DNA of 5,067 nt. Origin: Oscillospiraceae bacterium (GTDB taxonomy: Bacteria; Bacillota; Clostridia; Oscillospirales; Acutalibacteraceae). The DNA lies in assembly GCA_031254555.1 (NCBI GenBank), contig JAIRUF010000044.1:1-5067 (forward strand), read 5' to 3'. This document shows, one piece after another, positions 1 through 5,067 of the stretch (the stretch's first letter is position 1; every line of letters starts with the position of its first letter). The position numbers and the translations under genes are program-made. The notes below the pieces were generated by a model, which was given only the letters and a program-made list of their open reading frames with translations, was not told the origin of the DNA and ran no database searches.

Positions 1-651
1 GCCGACATCTTTGTTATAAACGGAGCGGGTATGGAAAGATATATGGACAATGTTGTGTCGCAGACGCGTCAGCTTACAATTATTGACGCAAGCACCGGTA
101 TTGATTTGCTGCCCACCCACAATGAATATAATCACGATAATGACAATAACAGCCATGTATGGATGTCTGTTAAGAATGCCATTGTACAGGTGAAAAACAT
201 TGCCGGCAAACTGTGCAGTGCAATGCCTGAGCATACCGATAAAATACGTGAAAATGAAAAGAACTATATATCTTCTCTTGAAGCTTTAGACATGGAAATA
301 AAGGCTGAATTGTCCTCATTTTCCGGCACGAAAATCATAACTTTTCATGAGGCGTATGACTATTTTGCGCGCGATTATGGGCTTGTTATTTTTGACTTGA
401 TCGAGTCGTCTCACGGAAACGAGCCTTCTGCCAAAAAGCTTGCACTGCTCTCTAGGGAGATTAAAGAGAATGACATTAAAGCTCTGTTCATAGAGCCTAA
501 GTACAGCGGCACTGCCGCTAACACATTGTCAACCGAAACCGGAGTCAAGCTGTATACGATCAATCCGATTACCAGCGGGCAGGACAGTCTTACCGCTTAT
601 GAAGATATTATGCGGGCAAATGTCAAAACCATAAGGGAGTCAATTAGCTGA
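1..651 (+). CDS. znuA: Zinc/divalent-metal ABC transporter substrate-binding protein (ZnuA-like), 5' partial
   Basis: This is the C-terminal part of a cluster A-I metal-binding protein that captures Zn(2+) (possibly Mn) outside the membrane and delivers it to the permease encoded downstream. The frame is open from base 1, reading ADIFVINGAGMERYMD, a conserved stretch after the first lobe of this family. The ATG at 31 is therefore internal, and the true start, lipoprotein signal and first metal-binding His lie upstream of the window. Visible features are a short His/Asp/Asn-rich loop (bases 118-156), the family SHVWMS motif with a likely ligand His at 154-156, FHEAY with a second His at 346-348, a segment IESSHGNEPSAKK with Glu at 403-405, and FIEP with Glu at 493-495. 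Near the end the motif reads INP (Asn at 562-564), where many relatives have LDP with a ligand Asp. Its stop overlaps the next start by one base. The family is clear; zinc rather than manganese is inferred from the His-rich loop and the neighbours. Confidence 0.9.
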   Translation, partial: ADIFVINGAGMERYMDNVVSQTRQLTIIDASTGIDLLPTHNEYNHDNDNNSHVWMSVKNAIVQVKNIAGKLCSAMPEHTDKIRENEKNYISSLEALDMEIKAELSSFSGTKIITFHEAYDYFARDYGLVIFDLIESSHGNEPSAKKLALLSREIKENDIKALFIEPKYSGTAANTLSTETGVKLYTINPITSGQDSLTAYEDIMRANVKTIRESIS

Positions 652-1394
652 TGCCAACAAACAATGGATGCGGGCTGTGTAAAGTGTGTGTAAGTCATCT
701 CAGCGTAGTACGCGGCAATGAAACGATATTAAATGATATCTCTTTTAATATAAACTGCGGTGAGCTCACGGCTATTATAGGAATAAACGGCGCCGGCAAG
801 ACCACCCTTTTGCGGGCTATGCTAGGCGAAATCAAACATGAGGGCAATGTAAGTTTTGAAGGACACGACGGCCTCGTGCTCTCCAAAATAACCATAGGAT
901 ACGTACCTCAGCAATTTAGTTTTGATAAGAGCTCCCCTGTGCGTGTGTCCGATTTTTTAACCGCAAGCCGGACAAACCGTCCTGTAAGTTTCTTTGGCTC
1001 TAATAGCTCTAAATACAATGTTCATGAAAGCCTTAAACAAGCAGGCTCCGCCGAACTTGCCGGTAAAATGCTTGGAGATCTCTCAGGAGGTGAGCTGCAG
1101 CGAGTAATGCTGGCACAAGCTCTTTACCCTGTCCCCGAGCTTTTAATACTTGACGAGCCCCTGTCCGGCGTGGATCATGCAGGGTGCGAACAGTTTTATG
1201 ACAGTATAGAAAACCTGCGTAAAAATTATCACATGCCGGTTATCATGGTATCACATGATTTACAGCTTGTTAATCAATACGCGGACAAAACGCTGCTGAT
1301 CAACCGTGATCTTTTATTTCAGGGCAAAACCTCGCACGTGTTTGCCTCCCGTCAGTTTGAGCAAACCTTCAAAAGCGGAGGTTTTAAATTATGA
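651..1394 (+). CDS. znuC: Metal (zinc) ABC transporter ATP-binding protein, ZnuC-like
   Basis: This is the cytoplasmic ATPase that powers the metal importer, 247 residues, normal for the family. All nucleotide-binding motifs are intact: Walker A GINGAGKTT (residues 44-52), Q-loop at Q87/Q88, signature LSGGELQR (144-151), Walker B LLILDEP (164-170) with catalytic E169, D-loop SGVD (172-175) and switch His in VSHDL (H202). The start ATG overlaps the znuA stop (TGATG). An AAGGGAG site at 633-639 lies 11 bases before it, slightly far but acceptable with translational coupling, and no in-frame alternative start precedes the conserved region. The N-terminus carries three closely spaced cysteines, C7, C10 and C13 (CxxCxxC). 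I recall similar Cys-containing N-termini in clostridial relatives but cannot check this. Walker A has Ile where Pro is usual (GPNGAGK), a conservative change. Specificity for zinc is inferred from operon context. Confidence 0.93.
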   Translation: MPTNNGCGLCKVCVSHLSVVRGNETILNDISFNINCGELTAIIGINGAGKTTLLRAMLGEIKHEGNVSFEGHDGLVLSKITIGYVPQQFSFDKSSPVRVSDFLTASRTNRPVSFFGSNSSKYNVHESLKQAGSAELAGKMLGDLSGGELQRVMLAQALYPVPELLILDEPLSGVDHAGCEQFYDSIENLRKNYHMPVIMVSHDLQLVNQYADKTLLINRDLLFQGKTSHVFASRQFEQTFKSGGFKL

Positions 1395-2227
1395 ACACTA
1401 TTTATATGTTTCTTGAGACATTTTTCCCCTTTGATATAATTCAGTATGATTTCATGAAAAAAGCCTTGCTTGGCATAATAATGATAACTCCTCTGCTTGG
1501 GATGCTCGGCACAATGGCGGTCAACAATAAAATGGCTTTTTTCTCTGACGCATTAGGTCACAGCGCCTTTACCGGAATTGCATTAGGCGTTCTTTTTGGG
1601 GTAAAAAACGATCTGATAAGCATGATCGCTTTTGCTGTTTTACTTGCACTTATAATAACCCGGGTAAAGTCGTCAAAAGCCGCCTCCGCCGACACGGTAA
1701 TAGGTGTTTTTTCCTCAACGTCAATTGCCCTTGGTTTGGTGGTATTGTCCATTGGCGGTCGATTCTCAAGCTATTCCCAGTACCTTATCGGAGACATACT
1801 CAGTATTACTTCCACAGATATCCTTGTGCTTTTTATTTGCCTTATTGCAGTCACAATTATTTGGGGGCTTATATATAACAAGCTGCTCATTATAAGTGTC
1901 AACGAGGATCTGGCCAAAAGCCGCGGCATCAACTCTATGCTTATTGAAAATATTTTTGTAGTCCTTGTCGCCTTGGTGGTAATTTTATCCATTAAGTGGA
2001 TCGGAATTTTACTTATAAATTCACTCTTAATACTGCCCGCCGCAAGTGCGCGAAACATCTCAAAGAGCTCTCGTCAATATATGGTCCTATCTGTTTTAAT
2101 CGCACTTGTCTGCGGCATCGCGGGTCTTATAACATCATTTTATATAAATACTTCCGCCGGAGCCACAATTGTTTTATACTGCTCCTGCGTATATTTGATA
2201 ACCTATATAATGCGCAACAAAAAATAG
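1391..2227 (+). CDS. znuB: Metal (zinc) ABC transporter permease, ABC-3 family, ZnuB-like
   Basis: This is the integral membrane subunit that forms the metal channel, presumably as a homodimer with two ZnuC subunits. At 278 residues it has the usual family length. Hydrophobic segments fit 8-9 membrane helices, roughly residues 25-45, 55-70, 75-91, 102-120, 144-161, 186-200, 203-220, 231-251 and 255-273. The family signature FSDALGHSAFTGIALG is at 51-66. The polar stretch NEDLAKSRGINS (171-182) corresponds to the cytoplasmic coupling region that contacts the ATPase. The ATG overlaps the znuC stop by four bases (ATGA) and is preceded by GGAGG at 1377-1381 with a 9-base spacer, which fixes the start. 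It is the last gene of the operon and ends 15 bases before the terminator stem. Family assignment is firm. The substrate could be Zn or Mn, and zinc is favoured by the binding protein. Confidence 0.93.
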   Translation: MNTIYMFLETFFPFDIIQYDFMKKALLGIIMITPLLGMLGTMAVNNKMAFFSDALGHSAFTGIALGVLFGVKNDLISMIAFAVLLALIITRVKSSKAASADTVIGVFSSTSIALGLVVLSIGGRFSSYSQYLIGDILSITSTDILVLFICLIAVTIIWGLIYNKLLIISVNEDLAKSRGINSMLIENIFVVLVALVVILSIKWIGILLINSLLILPAASARNISKSSRQYMVLSVLIALVCGIAGLITSFYINTSAGATIVLYCSCVYLITYIMRNKK

Positions 2228-2242
2228 AATATAATTAAAGTT

Positions 2243-2282
2243 ATAAAAAGGGGAGGGCGCAAGTGCGCCCTCCCCTTTTTAT
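2243..2282. terminator. Bidirectional Rho-independent terminator between znuB and trpS
   Basis: There is a perfect 16-bp inverted repeat: left arm 2245-2260, four-base loop AAGT 2261-2264, right arm 2265-2280. Two more A-T pairs at the base extend it to 18 bp. The core is GC-rich (GGGGAGGGCGC). It is flanked by A5 on the left and T5 on the right, so each strand ends in a short U-tract. It lies between convergent genes, 15 bases after the znuB stop and 4 bases after the trpS stop, and so can terminate both operons. The U-tracts are short (five), offset by the very stable stem. Confidence 0.93.
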
Positions 2283-2286
2283 GTTA

Positions 2287-3297
2287 TCAAATCTTATAAA
2301 ATCCAACTTTTTTCATAACCTGTTCAAGCGTTCGACTTGCCGTCATCTGCGCCTTTTGCGCGCCTTGCCTTGCACATTGTTCCAGGTATGCTTTGTCATC
2401 TATGAGTCTTTCGAACCTTTCACTGACAGGTTGAAGTTCCTCAATTACAGCCTGTGCCACGGCAACTTTAAAGTCCCCGTATCCCCGTCCCTCAAACTCT
2501 TTTTCTATTTCCTCATAATCCTTGCCCCTGCAACAGGAATATATGTTCATCAGGTTGTTTATCCCATCTTTTCCGGGGGAATACTTTACCTGAGCCTGTG
2601 AGTCAGTTACAGCGCTTTTAAACTTTTTCATTATTGAATCCGGTTTGTCAAGAATTGAAATAAAGCTCTTTAAATTTTCATCTGATTTACTCATCTTTCG
2701 GGAAGGGTCCTGCAGCGACATTATTCTGGCTCCCTGCTTGCCTATATACGGCTCAGGCACTTTAAACACATCGCCGTAAATACCGTTAAACCTGGCAGCT
2801 ATGTCCCTTGTTATTTCAAGGTGCTGCTTTTGATCCGCTCCGACAGGCACAAAATCTGCCTGATACAGCAGTATATCCGCCGCCATAAGTGCGGGGTATG
2901 CAAACAGCCCTACGTTTATATTATCGGTATAGACAGATGATTTATCTTTAAACTGCGTCATTCTGGACATCTCACCGAACTGTGCATAGCAGTTAAGTAT
3001 CCACGCCAGCTGCGAGTGCTCCGGAACATGACTTTGGATAAACAAAGTATCCCTTTGCGGGTCAAGCCCAATGGCTAAAAGCAGTGCATACATTTGGAGA
3101 GTTTGTTTTTTAAGCAGAGCCGGATCCTGCCTTACCGTTATGGCATGAAGGTCTGCAACCGCAAAGAAGCAGTCAAATTCACGCGCCATGCCGGCCCAAT
3201 TTTTTAAAGCTCCTAAATAGTTCCCCAAAGTAGGAAGGCCGCTTGGCTGTATAGCACTTAATATTCTCTTTTTATTTTCCATCATCTGCATCTTCAT
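2287..3297 (-). CDS. trpS: Tryptophan--tRNA ligase (TrpRS)
   Basis: This cytoplasmic class I aminoacyl-tRNA synthetase charges tRNA-Trp with tryptophan using ATP. At 336 residues it has normal bacterial length. The Rossmann-fold HIGH-type signature is in QPSGLPTLGNYLGA (residues 17-30, T-L-G-N form), and the ATP-binding KMSKS motif is exact at 201-205 in PSRKMSKSDEN. The segment LMAADILLY (137-145) contains M138 and D141, which by comparison with Bacillus TrpRS should contact the substrate indole ring; VPVGADQKQH follows at 150-159. Nothing is missing or frameshifted. Several in-frame Met codons crowd the start (M1, M3, M5, M6). M1 is kept because AGGTGA at 3301-3306 places it about 6 bases from the GG core, although M3 (ATG at 3289-3291) remains possible. 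The gene starts 10 bases after the aminotransferase stop, so the two are co-transcribed, and it ends just before the shared terminator. No T-box was found before the operon. Confidence 0.97.
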   Translation of the reverse strand: MKMQMMENKKRILSAIQPSGLPTLGNYLGALKNWAGMAREFDCFFAVADLHAITVRQDPALLKKQTLQMYALLLAIGLDPQRDTLFIQSHVPEHSQLAWILNCYAQFGEMSRMTQFKDKSSVYTDNINVGLFAYPALMAADILLYQADFVPVGADQKQHLEITRDIAARFNGIYGDVFKVPEPYIGKQGARIMSLQDPSRKMSKSDENLKSFISILDKPDSIMKKFKSAVTDSQAQVKYSPGKDGINNLMNIYSCCRGKDYEEIEKEFEGRGYGDFKVAVAQAVIEELQPVSERFERLIDDKAYLEQCARQGAQKAQMTASRTLEQVMKKVGFYKI

Positions 3298-3300
3298 CTC

Positions 3301-3306
3301 TCACCT
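3301..3306 (-). promoter_or_regulatory. Ribosome binding site of trpS
   Basis: On the minus strand AGGTGA lies in the 10-base gap after the aminotransferase stop. It matches the right half of the AGGAGGTGA consensus. It supports M1 (spacer of 3 bases from the end of the match, about 6 from the GG core) and could also serve M3 (9 bases from the end of the match). Confidence 0.7.
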
Positions 3307-3307
3307 G

Positions 3308-4492
3308 TCAATATTCTTTTGCAAGTTTGCCCAAAATCTTAACGCCTTTAACTATATCATCATCCGACGGCGTGGAGAAATTAAGCCTTATACAATTGGT
3401 TTTTCTGTCCTCACTTGTCATAAAAGCGGTGCCGGGAACAACGGCGACACTGTTTTTGACAGCTCTTTTGCAAAACTCAAGCATATCCACATGGTCCGGC
3501 AGCTTTGCCCAAATAAACATTCCGCCCTGCGGCTTATTGTAGCTTAAAAATCCGGCAAGCTCACTGTCCAGCATGTCACACATAAGGTTTAACTTTTTCC
3601 TGTATATATCCTGCATGTTTTTTATATGGATATCAATGTCATAATTGCTCATCCACTCAAAAATAAGCATCTGGAAAAAAACCGTCGTATGGACATCACT
3701 TGCCTGTTTACCCACCGTCATTTTAGAGAGTATCTCTTTTGGTGCGCACACATAGCCCACGCGGATACCGGGAGAAAACAGCTTTGAAAATGATCCCGCA
3801 TATATCACAATACCCTCTTCATCAAAGCTCTTGATCGGCGGAATATACTCCCCTTGCACCCTTATCTCACCGTATGGATTGTCTTCAAGAATTATCTTGT
3901 TATATTTTTTTGCAAGCGCATACACGGCCTTCCTTTTCTCAAGTGACATTGTAATGCCGGTTGGGTTTTGGAAATTTGGTATAGTGTAAATAAATTTTGC
4001 GTTTGGGTGTTCTTTAAGCTTTTCTTCAAGCATATTTATATTGATACCGTCATCCTCTATCTCTACTCCGCACAATTTTGCTCCGTATGACTTAAAACAA
4101 TTGAGAGATCCTATAAAGGACGGCTCCTCACAAATTATTACATCGCCTTCATTGCAAAGCACCTTTGTGGTAAGATCCATAACCTGCTGCGCACCGCTTG
4201 TTATAATTACGCTGTCAAAATCTCTGCCGACATTATATCTTTCCTTTATATACTCTGTGATTTTCTCTATTAAAGGAGCATATCCTTCAGTGACACCGTA
4301 TTGCAAAGCGTCAACAGGTTTTGTCGAAAACAGCTTTTGAGATATTTCAAGCGCCTCCTTGGCCGGGAAAGCCTCAGGAGCGGGATTTCCTGCCGCAAAG
4401 GATATGATATCTGGATTTGAAGTAAATTTAAGTATCTCCCTGATAACCGAGGGAACAAGACCTGATATTCTGTTAGCAAAATTATATTCCAT
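3308..4492 (-). CDS. PLP-dependent aminotransferase, class I/II fold (LysN / KAT II-like)
   Basis: This cytoplasmic fold-type I aminotransferase should swap an amino group between an amino acid and a 2-oxo acid. At 394 residues it is full length. The N-terminus FANRISGLVPSVIREILK and ISFAAGNPAPEAFP (30-43) are typical of the 2-aminoadipate/aromatic (LysN, KAT II) group. Expected cofactor residues are present: SGAQQ (99-103) for the PLP phosphate, N176 in NFQNPTG, D204 and Y207 in LEDNPYG, the Schiff-base lysine K237 in GSFSK, R244 in SPGIRVGY, and the substrate-carboxylate arginine R369 in CIRLNF. It lacks the winged-helix N-terminal domain of MocR regulators, so it is a plain enzyme. The start is supported by TAGGAAG at 4497-4503 (AGG 7 bases from ATG). 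It is the first gene of the trpS operon, driven from the divergent promoter near 4632-4660. The substrate cannot be read from sequence; aromatic amino acids, aminoadipate or branched-chain substrates are possible, and the trpS link mildly favours aromatic. Confidence 0.93.
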   Translation of the reverse strand: MEYNFANRISGLVPSVIREILKFTSNPDIISFAAGNPAPEAFPAKEALEISQKLFSTKPVDALQYGVTEGYAPLIEKITEYIKERYNVGRDFDSVIITSGAQQVMDLTTKVLCNEGDVIICEEPSFIGSLNCFKSYGAKLCGVEIEDDGININMLEEKLKEHPNAKFIYTIPNFQNPTGITMSLEKRKAVYALAKKYNKIILEDNPYGEIRVQGEYIPPIKSFDEEGIVIYAGSFSKLFSPGIRVGYVCAPKEILSKMTVGKQASDVHTTVFFQMLIFEWMSNYDIDIHIKNMQDIYRKKLNLMCDMLDSELAGFLSYNKPQGGMFIWAKLPDHVDMLEFCKRAVKNSVAVVPGTAFMTSEDRKTNCIRLNFSTPSDDDIVKGVKILGKLAKEY

Positions 4493-4560
4493 AAAACTTC
4501 CTACCTTAATTCTTAATAGATTGACATAGATAATTATGACGCATTGCCGTGTATCGCTTG

Positions 4561-4593
4561 CGCCTCAGCTAAAAACATATGCCTTAGCAGGCG
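4561..4593 (-). other. Bulged hairpin in the 5' leader of the aminotransferase-trpS transcript
   Basis: Read on the minus strand, CGCCTGCTAA (4593-4584) pairs with TTAGC (4572-4568) and AGGCG (4565-4561). This gives 10 bp with a 2-base TG bulge at 4567-4566 and an 11-base loop (4583-4573). It falls inside the predicted leader of about 130 bases. No U-tract follows, so it is not an intrinsic terminator by itself. It matches no riboswitch I recognise and lacks the T-box AGGGTGG core. It may be a structured leader element, an mRNA-stabilising hairpin, or a DNA inverted repeat that binds a protein. Confidence 0.5.
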
Positions 4594-4631
4594 TTCACAA
4601 TCACGATAAAATGTTTGTTTTACAGATATAT

Positions 4632-4660
4632 AATATATAATAAATAATTCCAGTTGTCAA
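4632..4660 (-). promoter_or_regulatory. Sigma-A promoter for aminotransferase-trpS operon
   Basis: On the minus strand a perfect -35 box TTGACA (4660-4655) is followed after exactly 17 bases by TATATT (4637-4632), five of six matches to TATAAT. Transcription should begin near 4625, giving a leader of about 130 bases before the aminotransferase start. The -35 box overlaps that of the rightward promoter. The match is strong, but it is a prediction from consensus only. Confidence 0.75.
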
Positions 4661-4682
4661 TTAACTGCTAAAGTGTTAATAT
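4654..4682 (+). promoter_or_regulatory. Sigma-A promoter for the fructose-bisphosphate aldolase gene
   Basis: The -35 box TTGTCA (4654-4659, five of six) is followed after 17 bases by TAATAT (4677-4682, four of six, with the key A2 and T6). TATATT at 4680-4685 is a better -10 match, but at a 20-base spacing. Transcription should start near 4689, leaving a leader of about 50 bases with the ribosome site at 4724-4730. The -35 overlaps the divergent promoter's -35 by five bases. Confidence 0.6.
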
Positions 4683-4695
4683 ATTCCCATATATT
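4678..4695. repeat. AT-rich 7-bp palindrome at the predicted aldolase transcription start
   Basis: AATATAT (4678-4684) and ATATATT (4689-4695) form a perfect inverted repeat around TCCC (4685-4688). It covers most of the predicted -10 box and the +1 site, a typical position for a repressor operator. The arms are simple AT sequence in AT-rich DNA, so chance is a real alternative. Confidence 0.35.
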
Positions 4696-4737
4696 GTTAA
4701 TAATATAAAAAATACTATAAACCAGAGGTGCTTATAT

Positions 4738-5067
4738 ATGCCACTTGTAACATCCCAAGAAATGTTTAAAAACGCCTATACAGGCGGATATGCCATCGGC
4801 GCTTTTAATGTCAACAACATGGAGATCATCCAAGGTATTGTGAGGGCGGGATGTAAATGCAAAGCCCCGCTGATACTTCAGTCATCTATCGGAGCGCGCA
4901 AATACGCCACCCCAACTTATCTCAGAAAACTTGTGGAGGCCGCGGTTGAGGATTGCGATCTTCCAATTGTGCTCCACTTAGATCACGGTCCTGATTTTGA
5001 CTCCTGCAAAAGCTGTATTGACAGCGGCTTTACCTCCGTTATGATAGACGGATCGCACCTTGCGTTT
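4738..5067 (+). CDS. fba: Class II fructose-1,6-bisphosphate aldolase, 3' partial
   Basis: This is the start of the zinc-dependent aldolase that interconverts fructose-1,6-bisphosphate with dihydroxyacetone phosphate and glyceraldehyde-3-phosphate in glycolysis and gluconeogenesis. The 110 codons visible (of roughly 300-325 in the family) remain open to the window edge. The N-terminus MPLVTSQEMF, then YAIGAFNVNNME (18-29) and SSIGARKYA (49-57), are typical of the class. HLDHG (80-84) holds the catalytic Asp D82 and the first zinc ligand H83. FTSVMIDGSHL (98-108) is the next conserved block. The remaining zinc ligands and phosphate-binding loop lie beyond the window. The start is supported by AGAGGTG at 4724-4730, with 9 bases between GAGG and ATG. 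It is transcribed divergently from the aminotransferase-trpS operon from its own promoter. A tagatose-bisphosphate aldolase of the same fold is a minor alternative. Confidence 0.95.
   Translation, partial: MPLVTSQEMFKNAYTGGYAIGAFNVNNMEIIQGIVRAGCKCKAPLILQSSIGARKYATPTYLRKLVEAAVEDCDLPIVLHLDHGPDFDSCKSCIDSGFTSVMIDGSHLAF

Noticed and set aside
1771..2238. Other open frames across znuB on both strands.
   Set aside because: They are shadows of the znuB frame without ribosome sites or recognisable protein motifs.
2263..2601. A 112-codon plus-strand reading frame opposite the end of trpS.
   Set aside because: It lies antisense to a well-supported gene, begins inside the terminator arm, has no ribosome site, and resembles no known protein.
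3308..4492. MocR/GntR-type regulator with an aminotransferase domain.
   Set aside because: The protein starts directly with the aminotransferase fold and has no N-terminal winged-helix DNA-binding domain.
4521..4526. Perfect TTGACA on the plus strand as a promoter for the aldolase gene.
   Set aside because: At 16-18 bases downstream there is only GC-containing sequence (around ATTGCCG), with no -10-like hexamer, and it lies over 200 bases from the gene.
4534..4578. A 14-codon minus-strand reading frame (MFLAEAQAIHGNAS) in the aminotransferase leader, considered as an attenuator leader peptide.
   Set aside because: It contains no Trp codons, its AAGG is only 3 bases from the ATG, and no terminator/antiterminator pair follows.
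4493..4630. T-box riboswitch upstream of the trpS operon.
   Set aside because: The conserved AGGGTGG-type core and a following terminator with a U-tract are absent on the minus strand.
4694..4721. TTGTTA with TATAAA at 16-base spacing as a second aldolase promoter.
   Set aside because: Transcription would begin at about 4728, inside the Shine-Dalgarno site (4724-4730), giving a message without a usable ribosome site.
1..5067. Mobile element, defence system, CRISPR array or novel gene cluster.
   Set aside because: All six genes belong to well-known housekeeping or transport families, and there are no transposase, integrase, direct-repeat arrays or unexplained coding regions.

Overview
The window looks like ordinary chromosomal DNA from a low-to-moderate GC Gram-positive anaerobe, most likely a member of the Clostridia (Bacillota). 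The grounds are purine-rich Shine-Dalgarno sites before every gene, sigma-A-type promoter boxes, AT-rich intergenic DNA, and proteins that read like clostridial versions of their families. This is family resemblance judged by eye, not a database result. I see no mobile element, CRISPR array, tRNA or rRNA, and no clear sign of a new biological system.

Left part (1-2227, + strand): the last three genes of a high-affinity zinc (or related divalent metal) ABC importer. They are a 5'-truncated substrate-binding lipoprotein (ZnuA-like), the ATPase (ZnuC-like) and the membrane permease (ZnuB-like). The start codons overlap the preceding stop codons by 1 and 4 bases, so the genes are translationally coupled in one operon whose promoter lies upstream of the window. 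The binding protein captures metal outside the cell, the permease passes it through the membrane, and the ATPase drives transport.

Centre (2228-2286): a 59-base convergent gap almost filled by a perfect GC-rich hairpin flanked by A and T tracts. It can terminate the importer operon from the left and the trpS operon from the right.

Right-centre (2287-4492, - strand): a two-gene operon, read right to left. A PLP-dependent aminotransferase of the LysN/KAT II type is followed after 10 bases by trpS, tryptophanyl-tRNA synthetase.

Right (4493-4737): a 245-base divergent intergenic region. It holds two back-to-back sigma-A promoters whose -35 boxes overlap by five bases, one driving aminotransferase-trpS to the left and the other driving the aldolase gene to the right. 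The leftward transcript would have a leader of about 130 bases containing a strong bulged hairpin. An 18-base AT-rich palindrome sits at the predicted start of the rightward transcript.

Right edge (4738-5067, + strand): the first 110 codons of a class II fructose-1,6-bisphosphate aldolase, running off the window.

The points most worth a second look are the shared -35 region, the leader hairpin, the CxxCxxC N-terminus of the ATPase, and an Asn where a metal-ligand Asp is often found in the binding protein.
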